This document shows positions 17,130 through 25,033 of a stretch of DNA of 36,285 bases, one piece after another. Origin of the DNA: Thermomonospora catenispora (GTDB lineage: Bacteria > Actinomycetota > Actinomycetes > Streptosporangiales > Streptosporangiaceae); the NCBI RefSeq assembly GCF_006363815.1, contig NZ_RRYT01000027.1, positions 29,454 through 65,738 of the forward strand, in the 5' to 3' direction. The notes beneath the pieces were generated by a model that had not been told where the DNA came from, did no database searches, and saw only the letters and a list, made by a program, of their open reading frames with translations. Within the stretch, counting starts at the first letter, position 1. Every line of letters begins with the position of its first letter. Made by a program: the position numbers and the translations under genes.

Positions 17130-17153
17130 ATTCTAGAACAGCATTCTGTAGAA
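17130..17153 (-). promoter_or_regulatory. Promoter/palindrome upstream of acyl-CoA dehydrogenase
   Basis: TTCTAGAA (17131-17138) is a perfect 8-bp palindrome, and ACAG-CATT-CTGT overlaps it; together with TTCTA/TAGAA outer arms they span 17131-17153. On the minus strand TAGAAT (17130-17135) is a good -10 box for the dehydrogenase gene, with only a weak -35 (TGTCCC). A TetR-type fatty-acid regulator binding here would cover the promoter; no such regulator is adjacent. The rest of 17055-17243 also contains the palindrome GCGGCCGGCCGC (17188-17199). Confidence 0.4.
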
Positions 17154-17243
17154 GGGACAGCCATCGACCGGTTCCGGCTCCGTCCCCGCGGCCGGCCGCC
17201 GTGCGCGAAGACGACGACGTCGTGTCCCCGTGTCCGCCGCGGA

Positions 17244-18392
17244 TCACGCGGACCGCCCGATCACCTCTCCATAGAGATCGGCCAGTTCCTCCACCGCCTC
17301 CTCCTCGGTGGGCAGCGCGACGGCCCGCTGCGCGGCCGCGGCGCCGAGCCGCACCGCCAACGCCGGGTCGTCCAGGATCCGGGCGACCGCGCGTTCCAGG
17401 GCGGCGGCGTCCCCGGGCGGGACCAGCAGCCCCGCCTCGGCGTCCCCGTCCTCCCCGGCGCCCAGCAGCGCCGGGATCCCGCCGACCCGGGTGGCCACCA
17501 GGGGCCGCCCGGCGCGCAGGATCTCCTGGACGATCAGCGGCTGCCCCTCCCACACGCTGGGCACCACGGCGACGTCGGCGGCGGCCAGCACCTCCGGCAC
17601 GTCCGAACGGCGGCCCAGCAGCCGGACCGGCAGCCCCTCGGCGTCGATCCGGGCGCGCAGCTCCCCTTCCAGGGGACCGTCCCCGACGACGGCCACCAGC
17701 GGCGGCGGGGTGCGGCGCGCCCAGCCCGCGGCGGCGTCCAGCAGGGTCGGCAGTCCCTTCTGCGCCGCCAGCCGGCCCACGGTGACCAGCAACGGCCGGT
17801 CCTCCACGCCCAGCTCGGCGCGGATCGCCTCCCGCTCCGCCAGCCCGGGCGCCGGGCCCGCGGGGGCGGGCGCCGGCACCAGCGCGCGTCCCACCCGACG
17901 CGCCCCGAGCTCGCGCATCCGCTCCTCCAGGTCGGGCGAGACCCCGAGGACGTGGTCGGCGCACCCGGCGACGATCCGCTCCAGCGTCCGGTACGCCATC
18001 CCGATCGCCCCGCCCGTGATCAGCGCGTTGTGCAGGGTCACCACGACCGGGACCCGGCCGCGGCCGGCCCGGGACCCGCCCGGCGCGATGCGGGCGCACG
18101 CCAGCGCCGCCAGCGCCCCCGCTCGCAGCCCGTGCGCATGGACCACGTCCGCGCCGGCCAACAACCGCCGCAGCCGCATCACCGCACGAGCGTCCGACGG
18201 CGGACGGGGCCGGTCGGCGATCGCCACCGCCGCGAACCGCGCCCCCGCCGCGGCGAATCCGAACATCTCCTCGGTCTCGGCCGGTCCGCACACCACGACG
18301 CGCGCACCGCGCCTCGCCAGCCCGGCGGCCACCGAACGGACGTGCCGGCCCACTCCCCCGGTGCTGCTCCCCAGCACCAGCGCGACCTTCAT
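17244..18392 (-). CDS. GT4-family glycosyltransferase
   Basis: 382-residue GT-B-fold enzyme transferring a sugar from a nucleotide donor. The N-terminal glycine-rich loop is SSTGGVGRHV. The donor domain has VGRLAAQKGLPTLLDA and VVGDGPLEGEL, and the EX7E-type motif runs from the E of WEGQPLIVQE to the second E, followed by LRAGRPLVATRVGGIPALL. No membrane segment, so it would act on the inner membrane face. ATG 18392 gives the canonical MKVALVLGSS start and lies four bases after the MurJ-like stop; a GTG 18 bases earlier would overlap that gene. GAGGG lies upstream. Being last in the SteA-SteB-PNPT-MurJ series, it may extend a lipid-linked saccharide (inference). Donor and acceptor are unknown. 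Confidence 0.9.
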   Translation of the reverse strand: MKVALVLGSSTGGVGRHVRSVAAGLARRGARVVVCGPAETEEMFGFAAAGARFAAVAIADRPRPPSDARAVMRLRRLLAGADVVHAHGLRAGALAALACARIAPGGSRAGRGRVPVVVTLHNALITGGAIGMAYRTLERIVAGCADHVLGVSPDLEERMRELGARRVGRALVPAPAPAGPAPGLAEREAIRAELGVEDRPLLVTVGRLAAQKGLPTLLDAAAGWARRTPPPLVAVVGDGPLEGELRARIDAEGLPVRLLGRRSDVPEVLAAADVAVVPSVWEGQPLIVQEILRAGRPLVATRVGGIPALLGAGEDGDAEAGLLVPPGDAAALERAVARILDDPALAVRLGAAAAQRAVALPTEEEAVEELADLYGEVIGRSA

Positions 18393-18396
18393 CCCG

Positions 18397-20085
18397 TCAA
18401 GTTCCCTCACGAGCGACCTTTCGGCTGAGGACGGCGCGCAGATCGCGGCCGTCGATCACGAACGCGACCGCCAGGAACACCGCACCGGCCGCCGCCGCGG
18501 CCCCCGCGGCCGTGACCATGTCGCCGACCCGACCGCCCGGGCCGAGGGCCGCGGCGAGGCCGTATCCGGCCCCGCCGCCCAGCGCCGCCCCGCCGAGCGC
18601 CGCCGCGATCGCGCGGCCGGCCCCGGCCAGCGCCCTCCGCCCTCGGGCGTGCAGCACCGCGACCGTCAGCAGCGCGCCCGCCACCGTCATCCCGACGGTG
18701 TTGCCGATCCCGAACGCCGCCACCACCCACTCCGGCGGCACCGCCGCCACCAGAGCCACGTCGACGACCAGCACCGTCAGCCACCCGGTGACCGTCGCCG
18801 CGGCCGAGGCCCGGTTCCGCCCGCAGGCCAGCAGCACCCGCCCCAGGTGCGCCACCAGACCGTAGCCGATCAGTCCGGGGGCGAACGCCAGGACGCCGCG
18901 TGCCAGCACCTGCGGATGCGTGCCCGGCGCGCTGTCCAGGAAATGCGCGGCGGGGACCGCGATCGCCGCCAGTCCCGCCGTTCCGGCCCCCGACACCAGC
19001 AGCACCGCCCGCGTGGTGGAGGCGGTGACGGCGTCGAACGCCTCCCGGTCGCCCACCCGCGCCGACAGCACGGGGAACGCGCTGGTGGCGATCGGCACCG
19101 CCAGGATCGCCCACGGCAGCAGATACACCGCCCAGGCGTAGCCGTAGTCGGCCAGCGCCCCGGGCGTGCCCCGCCAGCTCAGCACGATCACCGCGAGGGT
19201 GGCGACCTGCTGGGCGGCGACCGTCGACAGACCCGCCGCGGCCAGCGACCGCACCCGGGCGGCCACCCCGTCGGGGAAGCGCAGCGTCGGCCGCAGCCGC
19301 AGCCGCAACGGCCACGCCGCCGCCACGGCGGTGCCGACCAGCGCCGCCACCCCCAGCGTGGTGCCCACCGACAGGATCAGCTCGGCGGTCCGCGGCAGCC
19401 CCGCCAGATCGCCGCGGTGGTCGGCGCCCCACGGCACGAACAGCAGGTACGCGCCCATCACCACGATGCTCGACACCAGCGGCGCCAGCGCCGGGCCGGT
19501 GAACCGCCGGTGCGCCTGCAGCACCCCGTACAGCACGACGGCCAGCCCGTACAGCACCACCTGCGGGGCGAACACCACCAGCATGTCGGCGCCGACCGCG
19601 ATCGCGTCGCGCACCGAGCAGCCCTGGGCGTCGCCGGGCACCAGCAGCGCCATCAGCGGTCTGGCGGCCAGCGCCATCGCCGCCGACAGCGGCAGCAGCG
19701 CCAGCACCACCCAGGTCAGCATCGCCGAGGCGGTGCGGTGAACGTGCTCGCGCTCGCCGCGTTCGACCGGCCCGGCCAGCACCGGGACCACCATCCCGGC
19801 CAGCGCCCCGCCCGCCACGATCTCGAACACGATCGTGGGGAGCATGTTGGCGGCGTTGTAGACCTGCCCCACGCACTGGGCCGTGACGGTCTGCGAGAAC
19901 ACCAGCGTCCGGCCGAACCCCGCCAGCCGGGACAGCACCGTCAGCGCGCCGATGAGGACCGCCGCGCCCGCCAGCCCGCCGGTGAGCCGCCGCACCGGGC
20001 CTTTCCCGCCGGCGCCCGCACGCCGCCCCGACGCCGACGGGTCGGGGCGGCCCCCGCCCGTCCGGGACCGGAACGCCAGGCCCAC
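18397..20085 (-). CDS. MurJ/MviN-family lipid-linked saccharide flippase
   Basis: 562-residue polytopic membrane protein of the MOP superfamily with about 14 hydrophobic segments after a Gly/Arg/Pro-rich cytoplasmic tail of 33 residues. GALTVLSRLAGFGRTLVFSQT in the first segment carries the conserved SRxxGxxR core of MurJ (SRLAGFGR). LYGLAVVLYGVLQAHRRFTGPALAP is the typical segment 5-6 region. The MurJ family moves lipid II or related undecaprenyl-linked precursors outward. The start is GTG, which shares its first G with the TAG of the preceding gene (TAGTG). I think this is a paralogue rather than the main MurJ, because it lacks the long C-terminal kinase-like domain of mycobacterial MurJ and sits with a GT4 enzyme and a PNPT-like protein; that is inference. 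Confidence 0.88.
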   Translation of the reverse strand: MGLAFRSRTGGGRPDPSASGRRAGAGGKGPVRRLTGGLAGAAVLIGALTVLSRLAGFGRTLVFSQTVTAQCVGQVYNAANMLPTIVFEIVAGGALAGMVVPVLAGPVERGEREHVHRTASAMLTWVVLALLPLSAAMALAARPLMALLVPGDAQGCSVRDAIAVGADMLVVFAPQVVLYGLAVVLYGVLQAHRRFTGPALAPLVSSIVVMGAYLLFVPWGADHRGDLAGLPRTAELILSVGTTLGVAALVGTAVAAAWPLRLRLRPTLRFPDGVAARVRSLAAAGLSTVAAQQVATLAVIVLSWRGTPGALADYGYAWAVYLLPWAILAVPIATSAFPVLSARVGDREAFDAVTASTTRAVLLVSGAGTAGLAAIAVPAAHFLDSAPGTHPQVLARGVLAFAPGLIGYGLVAHLGRVLLACGRNRASAAATVTGWLTVLVVDVALVAAVPPEWVVAAFGIGNTVGMTVAGALLTVAVLHARGRRALAGAGRAIAAALGGAALGGGAGYGLAAALGPGGRVGDMVTAAGAAAAAGAVFLAVAFVIDGRDLRAVLSRKVAREGT

Positions 20086-20981
20086 TACGCGGACTCGGCG
20101 ACCTCGTCGGTCGCCGGTCGTTGGGGGCGCGGCGCGGCCGGCGGGCGGCGCCCCAGCATGTCCAGCCGGTTCAGCACCGGGTTGCCCGCGATGACCTTGG
20201 TGAAGCTGACGAACTCGCTGGCGACGTTCAGCCCGACCAGGCCGGCCAGCACCGCCAGCCGGGGGCCGCGCGGCAGCCGGCTGGCGGCCAGTCCCAGCAG
20301 CGCGCCGAGCGCGTTGGCGCCCGCGTCCCCGAGCATCGCCCGCTCGCCCAGGTCCTCGGGCAACAGCGCGACCGCGGCCCCCAGCGGCGCGGCGACCACC
20401 GCGGCCTGGGCGGGGCCGGCGGCCGCCAGCGGCGCCCCGGCCAGCAGGCCGACCTTGATCGCCCGTCCGGGCCGCAGGTCGAACAGGTTCGCCAGGTTGG
20501 CGGCGGTCGCCACCACCGCCCCGCCGGTCACCGCGTCGAAGACCCGGCCCGCCGCGGTCGGCGCCGACGATCCGGCGATCGCGGCGGCGGCCAGCCCGGT
20601 CGCCCCGATGCCGAGGATCTTGACCGCGCCGCTGGTGACCTCTCCGCGCGCCAGCGCCCCCAGATGCCCCTTGAAGCCGCGGGAGGACGCCGAGCCCGCC
20701 AGGTCGTCGTAGGCGCCGAGCACCCCGGCGCCCGTCCCGGCCAGCAGGGCGGCGGCCCGCAGCCGGCCGGGCAGTCCGGGGACCGCCAGCCCCCCGACCG
20801 CCGCGCCGGCCACGAACGCCGGCCCCTCCAGCAGGGTGACCGGCTCGCCCCGATGGTTGGTGCGGCCCCAGACCTCTGCTCCGTCGCGCCCGCCCACGCC
20901 GGGCGGGCGGCGGGTCAGCGCGAGGTAGGCGATGCGGGCGGCGGCGGCGCCCAGCAGGCCGCCGGTGATCAAGGCTTTCAT
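20085..20981 (-). CDS. PNPT-like membrane protein (divergent MraY/WecA superfamily)
   Basis: 298-residue protein with about eight to ten hydrophobic segments. Three motifs line up, in order, with the polyprenyl-phosphate N-acetylhexosamine-1-phosphate transferase superfamily: D92-D93 in GAYDDLAG followed by RGFKGHLGALARGEVTSG; N162-x-x-N165-x-x-D168 in ANLANLFDLRPG, where MraY/TagO have NxxNxxDGxDG; and LGDAGANALGALLG (217-230), matching the MGDxGSxxLG loop. TNHRGEPVTLLEGP corresponds to the early P-x-x-GG loop. The C-terminal histidine cluster (HHH or HIHH) is missing; only two histidines are present. It may therefore be a transferase with altered chemistry or a non-catalytic relative. Start ATG overlaps the SteB stop (ATGA); its TAG shares a base with the MurJ-like GTG. 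Confidence 0.75.
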   Translation of the reverse strand: MKALITGGLLGAAAARIAYLALTRRPPGVGGRDGAEVWGRTNHRGEPVTLLEGPAFVAGAAVGGLAVPGLPGRLRAAALLAGTGAGVLGAYDDLAGSASSRGFKGHLGALARGEVTSGAVKILGIGATGLAAAAIAGSSAPTAAGRVFDAVTGGAVVATAANLANLFDLRPGRAIKVGLLAGAPLAAAGPAQAAVVAAPLGAAVALLPEDLGERAMLGDAGANALGALLGLAASRLPRGPRLAVLAGLVGLNVASEFVSFTKVIAGNPVLNRLDMLGRRPPAAPRPQRPATDEVAESA

Positions 20982-21940
20982 TCGTCGTCTCCCGATGCCG
21001 GGCCGAGGGCGGGCAGATAGGCGCGGGCGTCCTCGCCGATGCCGTAGTGCCCGACCTTGCCGGCGAGCTGCTCCTCCAGCGCCAGCACGGTGACGATCCG
21101 GCCGGAGGACTGGTCGATGGTGTCGACGGAGGACACCCGCTCGCCGATGTCGGACTCGCGCAGCGCCGCGATCAGCCCGCCGTCGTCGACCGCGGTGATC
21201 GGGCCGGCCAGCACGCCGCCGCGTCCGGCCGCGTCCAGCGCGCGCGCCAGGGACAGCAGCGCCCGGTTGTCGGTGTCCGCCCCGTCCTGCTGGTAGGGGG
21301 AGGAGGGCGCGACCATGACGGCGAGCGTCGCGTGCTGGGTGGGCCGTCCGCTGACGGTCACGAAACCCGCCGACTTGAACGCCTCCAACGTCGCCTTGCT
21401 GGAGGCGTCGTCGCGCAGCGCCTTGGACGGATCGTCGGTCAGCAGCGCGGCGGCCAGCACCTGGGCCGCCTTGTCGTACGGGCCGGCGCCCCTGGGGAAG
21501 GTCATGTCGGCGGGGCGCAGCTGCTCGGCCAGCTGGTCGAGAGTGGCGGCCTGGTCGTCGTCGAGGAATTTCTTCTGCACGGTGACCCGTCCGGTGACGG
21601 TCGCCCCGGCGACCTTCTCGCCGAGCAGCTCGGCGATCTTGTTGAGGCTCTCGGAGCCGGCGCCGGGGGTCTCCACCAGCACCACCGACTGGTTCTTCAG
21701 CCGCCCGGCCAGCACGTGCGGGCCGACCGCGGCGGCGAACCGCTCCTCGCCCTCCACCTGGGTGAGCAGTTGACGCTGCCGGGCGCGCAGCTCCTCGTTG
21801 CGTTTGCCGGTGGCGGCGACCTCCTTCTTCAGGGTGCCCAGCAGCGGATCGGACAGCGCGGTGGCGCCCAGCACGAGCCCGACCGCCAGCGACAGGAAGA
21901 TCGCGACGATGGAGACGAGGTGATAACGGAAGTCGATCAC
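20978..21940 (-). CDS. steB: SteB / MctB-family envelope protein
   Basis: 320-residue homologue of mycobacterial Rv1698 (MctB) and corynebacterial SteB. It begins VIDFRYHLVSIVAIFLSLAVGLVLGA: a short N-terminus, then one membrane helix and the characteristic FRYHLVS motif. A coiled-coil-like stretch (about 33-65, rich in Glu/Lys/Arg/Gln) and an extracytoplasmic alpha/beta domain follow. SteB interacts with SteA in actinobacteria and helps control cell-wall hydrolysis and daughter-cell separation; the older name comes from a copper-resistance phenotype. The start is GTG, overlapping the SteA TGA by four bases (GTGA). Its own stop overlaps the next start. No porin-like features are visible, so I favour the SteB role. 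Confidence 0.9.
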   Translation of the reverse strand: MIDFRYHLVSIVAIFLSLAVGLVLGATALSDPLLGTLKKEVAATGKRNEELRARQRQLLTQVEGEERFAAAVGPHVLAGRLKNQSVVLVETPGAGSESLNKIAELLGEKVAGATVTGRVTVQKKFLDDDQAATLDQLAEQLRPADMTFPRGAGPYDKAAQVLAAALLTDDPSKALRDDASSKATLEAFKSAGFVTVSGRPTQHATLAVMVAPSSPYQQDGADTDNRALLSLARALDAAGRGGVLAGPITAVDDGGLIAALRESDIGERVSSVDTIDQSSGRIVTVLALEEQLAGKVGHYGIGEDARAYLPALGPASGDDE

Positions 21941-23172
21941 GTGAACAGTCCGGTCAGCCAGAAGAGGAAGGCGTGCCAGCGCTCGGCCAACAGGGGCCAG
22001 ATCACTTCCCCGATCGGCGAGACCAGCACCGCGACGGTCATGGCGATGAACGCGCCGAACACCAGCAGCAGCAGCGACCAGCCGGAGATCCGGCTGCGGT
22101 ACAGCCGGGACACGCCCTTGGCGTCGACCAGCTTGCTGCCCACCCGCAGCCGCGTCAGGAACGTGCTGGACATCCCGGCCCGGCCCTTGTCGAGGAACTC
22201 GACCATGTTGGCGTGCGTGCCGACCGCGACGATGAGGCTGGCGCCCTTGTCGTCGGCCAGCAGCATCGCGATGTCCTCGCTGGTGGCGGTGGCGGGGAAC
22301 ACCACCGCGTCCAGCCCGAGGTCCTTGACCCGCTTCAGGCCGGGCGCGCGGCCGTCCCGGTAGGCGTGCACCACCAGCTCGGCCCCGCAGGTCAGCGCCT
22401 CGTCGGAGACCGAGTCCATGTCCCCGACGATCATGTCGGGCTTGTACCCGGCCTCCAGCAGCGCGTCCGCCCCGCCGTCCACTCCGATCAGCACCGGCCG
22501 GTACTCGCGGATGTAGGGGCGCAGCGTGGCGATGTCCTCGCGGTAGTGATAGCCGCGCACCACGATCAGCGCGTGCCGCCCTTCCAGGGAAGTGGCCACG
22601 TCCGGGACGCCGACCCCGTCGATGAGCAGGTCGCGCTCGCGCCGCATGTACTCCAGGGTGTTGGCGACGAACGCCTCGAGCTGGTTGGCCAGCCCCGCCT
22701 TGGCGGCGGCCAGCGACTCGGAGACGGTCTCGGCGGTCTGCTCGGTGCCCTTGGCGATGACCTCGTCGCCGCGGTAGACCACGCCCTCGTGCACCCGGAC
22801 CTGATCGCCCTCGGCGAGCCGGGTGAAGATCTCCGGCCCCACGTCGTCGACCAGCGGGATCCCGGCCTCCAGCAGGATCTGCGGACCCAGGTTGGGGTAA
22901 CGGCCGGAGATGCTGGGGGCGGCGTTGACCACCGCTCCGACCTTGCAGGACACCAGGGCCTCGGCGCTGACCCGGTCCAGGTCCACATGGTCGATCACGG
23001 CGATCTCGCCGGGCTGCAGCCGCTTGGTGAGCTTCTTGGTGCGGCGGTCCAACCGGACCTCGGCCCGTACCCCCGGCCGGTCGTCGTCCTTGGCCAGGCC
23101 GAGCACGCGCCGCGAGAGCCGTCGATGGACGGCACGGGCGCGCCGGACGGCGAGCGAAGGCCTTTCGTTCAT
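21937..23172 (-). CDS. steA: SteA cytokinetic-ring protein
   Basis: 411 residues. A basic N-terminus precedes a central region (TKRLQPGEIAVIDHVDLDRVSAEALVSCKVGAVVNAAPSISG is split by its conserved glycines, about 50-95). Next comes a domain related to thiamine pyrophosphokinase: VLIGVDGGADALLEAGYKPDMIVGDMDSVSDE (about 225-258), where GDMDSVSD mirrors the kinase's GDxDS motif. A single membrane helix near the C-terminus (LLLLVFGAFIAMTVAVLVS) and a short tail end the protein. In Corynebacterium and Mycobacterium SteA pairs with SteB at the septum. ATG 23172 directly follows a GTG at 23175, so either could start it. Its stop overlaps the SteB start. RecN lies upstream, separated by a 9-bp hairpin. 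Confidence 0.92.
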   Translation of the reverse strand: MNERPSLAVRRARAVHRRLSRRVLGLAKDDDRPGVRAEVRLDRRTKKLTKRLQPGEIAVIDHVDLDRVSAEALVSCKVGAVVNAAPSISGRYPNLGPQILLEAGIPLVDDVGPEIFTRLAEGDQVRVHEGVVYRGDEVIAKGTEQTAETVSESLAAAKAGLANQLEAFVANTLEYMRRERDLLIDGVGVPDVATSLEGRHALIVVRGYHYREDIATLRPYIREYRPVLIGVDGGADALLEAGYKPDMIVGDMDSVSDEALTCGAELVVHAYRDGRAPGLKRVKDLGLDAVVFPATATSEDIAMLLADDKGASLIVAVGTHANMVEFLDKGRAGMSSTFLTRLRVGSKLVDAKGVSRLYRSRISGWSLLLLVFGAFIAMTVAVLVSPIGEVIWPLLAERWHAFLFWLTGLFT

Positions 23173-23216
23173 CACCTGTCATCCTGCCAGAGCACGGGAG
23201 GGTACCGAGTGAAAGA

Positions 23217-23240
23217 CGAACGGACGCGCGTGTCCGTTCG
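23217..23240 (-). terminator. Hairpin between recN and steA
   Basis: Perfect 9-bp inverted repeat CGAACGGAC / GTCCGTTCG with a 6-nt loop; outer arms ACCGAGTG and CACGCTCGGT (23204-23252) can extend it with one bulge. It lies between the recN stop and the steA start, so it probably ends or attenuates the recN transcript. The steA promoter would lie in the 45 bp after it; I see only a weak TACCCT -10. Confidence 0.5.
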
Positions 23241-23274
23241 CACACGCTCGGTGACCTTTTGACCTCGAGCGGAC

Positions 23275-25005
23275 TCAGCCGGCGCCGCGCCGGTCCCGGG
23301 CGGCCAGTTCCAGCAGCTCCTCGGCGTGGGCGCGGCCCAGCTCCGAATCCTCCAGCCCGGCCAGCATCCGCGACAGCTCCCGCACCCTGGCCTCGCCCTC
23401 CAGGACGGTGACGCCGCTGCGGGTGACCGACCCGTCGTCGGACTTGGCCACCAGCAGGTGCCGGTCGGCGAACGCGGCGACCTGCGGCAGATGGGTGACC
23501 ACGATCACCTGGGCGTTGCGGGCCAGCCGGGCCAGCCGGCGGCCGATCTCCACCGCCGCCTTGCCGCCCACGCCCGCGTCGACCTCGTCGAACACGAACG
23601 TCGGGACCGGGTCGGCGCCGGCGAACACCACCTCGATGGCCAGCATCACCCGCGACAGCTCGCCGCCGGAGGCGCCCTTGTGCAGCGGCAGCGGCGGCGC
23701 GCCCGGATGCGCCGCCAGCCGCAGCTCCACCTCGTCGGCCCCGTGCGGCCCGAACTCCTCGGTGGGGGTGACGTCCACCACGATCCGGGCGTGCGGCATC
23801 GCCAGCGCGGTCAGCTCCTCGGTGACCGCCGCCGCGAACCGCTCGGCGGCACGGGTGCGGATCTCGGTGAGCTCGGCGGCCAGTCCCCGCAGCCGCTCGG
23901 TCAGCTCGGCGTGCTCGGCGCGCAGCTCCTCGATGCGCACATCGTCGCCCTCCAGCTCGGCCAGCCGCGCCGCCGACCGCCGCGCCCAGGCGAGCACCTC
24001 GTCGATGTCCTCGCCGTACTTGCGGGTCAGCCCGGCCAGTTCGGCGCGGCGCTCCTGCACGGCGGCCAGCCGCACCGGGTCGGCCTCCACCGACTCGGCG
24101 TAGGAGGCCAGCTCGGTGGCCGCGTCGGAGATGAGATAGCCGGCCTCGGCGAGCCGGTCGGCGAGCCGGCCGAGGGTCTCATCGTGGTCGCGCACGCCCT
24201 CCAGCGCGGCCCGCGCCGTGCCCAGCAGGCTCATCACGTCGGCGGGGGTCACCGCGGGGGCGTCGGGGTCGCCCAGCAGCGCCTGGTGCGCGGTGGTGGC
24301 GGCGGTGCGCAGCGCGTCGGCGTGCCCCAGCCGCTCGGCCTCGGCGGCCAGCTCCGCGTCCTCGCCCGGCTTGGGGTCGACCTTCTCGATCTCCTCCAGG
24401 CCGAACCGGAGCATGTCGGCCTCCTGGGCGCGCTCGCGGGCCCGGGTGGTCAGCTCCTCCAGCAACGCCGTCACCTGGCGGTGCCGCTGGTAGGCGGCGG
24501 TGTAGGCGCGCAGCGGCCCGGTCAGGGCCTCCCCGGCGTACCGGTCGAGGGCGGCGCGCTGGCGGGCGGGCTGCAGCAGCCGCTGCTGATCGGACTGTCC
24601 GTGCACGGCCACCAGGTCGTCGGCCAGCGTCAGCAGCGTGCTGACCGGCACCGACCGGCCGCCCAGATGGGCCCGGGAGCGGCCCTCGGCGGAGACCGAC
24701 CGGGAGATGATCAGGGTGTCCTCGTCCAACTCGGCGCCGGCCTCGGCGACCCGGGCGGCCACCCGCCCCCGCGGGTCGACCACGATCCGGCCCTCGACGG
24801 TGGCGCGGGCCGCGCCCGGCCGCACCCGCTGCGGGTCGGCGCGCCCCCCGAACAGCAGCCCGAGGCTGGTCACCACCATGGTCTTGCCGGCACCGGTCTC
24901 GCCGGTGACCACGTTGAACCCCGGGGACAGGTCCAGGACCGCCTCGTCGATCACGCCCAGGCCCTGGATCCGTACCTCCTCGACCATCGGCCGCACGAGC
25001 GTCAC
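23275..25005 (-). CDS. recN: DNA repair protein RecN
   Basis: 576-residue SMC-like ATPase for double-strand-break repair. The N-terminal head has VEEVRIQGLGVIDEAVLDLSPGFNVVTGETGAGKT with Walker A at 35-42. A central coiled-coil portion rich in Ala/Glu/Arg follows (about 160-370). The C-terminal head carries the signature SGGELSRVMLAIEVVF and Walker B PTFVFDEVDAGVGG. Length is normal. The GTG at 25005 is chosen because AAGGGG lies seven bases upstream; the ATG six codons later has no such site. NAD kinase ends 28 bp upstream, giving the usual tlyA-nadK-recN order. No LexA box is seen directly in front of it, so any damage control would act from further upstream. Confidence 0.96.
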   Translation of the reverse strand: MTLVRPMVEEVRIQGLGVIDEAVLDLSPGFNVVTGETGAGKTMVVTSLGLLFGGRADPQRVRPGAARATVEGRIVVDPRGRVAARVAEAGAELDEDTLIISRSVSAEGRSRAHLGGRSVPVSTLLTLADDLVAVHGQSDQQRLLQPARQRAALDRYAGEALTGPLRAYTAAYQRHRQVTALLEELTTRARERAQEADMLRFGLEEIEKVDPKPGEDAELAAEAERLGHADALRTAATTAHQALLGDPDAPAVTPADVMSLLGTARAALEGVRDHDETLGRLADRLAEAGYLISDAATELASYAESVEADPVRLAAVQERRAELAGLTRKYGEDIDEVLAWARRSAARLAELEGDDVRIEELRAEHAELTERLRGLAAELTEIRTRAAERFAAAVTEELTALAMPHARIVVDVTPTEEFGPHGADEVELRLAAHPGAPPLPLHKGASGGELSRVMLAIEVVFAGADPVPTFVFDEVDAGVGGKAAVEIGRRLARLARNAQVIVVTHLPQVAAFADRHLLVAKSDDGSVTRSGVTVLEGEARVRELSRMLAGLEDSELGRAHAEELLELAARDRRGAG

Positions 25006-25033
25006 ACCCTTCCCCTTGGTCGACGGCCAGAGA

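Noticed and set aside
17131-17153. KstR-type operator (TnnAACnnGTTnnA) before the acyl-CoA dehydrogenase
   Set aside because: TAGAACAGCATTCT lacks the GTT of the right half-site, so it does not match; kept only as an unassigned palindrome.
14187-18428. A 1413-codon plus-strand open frame opposite the dehydrogenase and GT4 genes
   Set aside because: Low-complexity composition, no ribosome binding site, and it lies exactly opposite well-supported genes.
23217-23240. Possible LexA/SOS box near recN (CGAAC ... GTTCG)
   Set aside because: The half-sites are 14 bases apart rather than 4, and the element lies after recN, not before it. It is better read as a hairpin.
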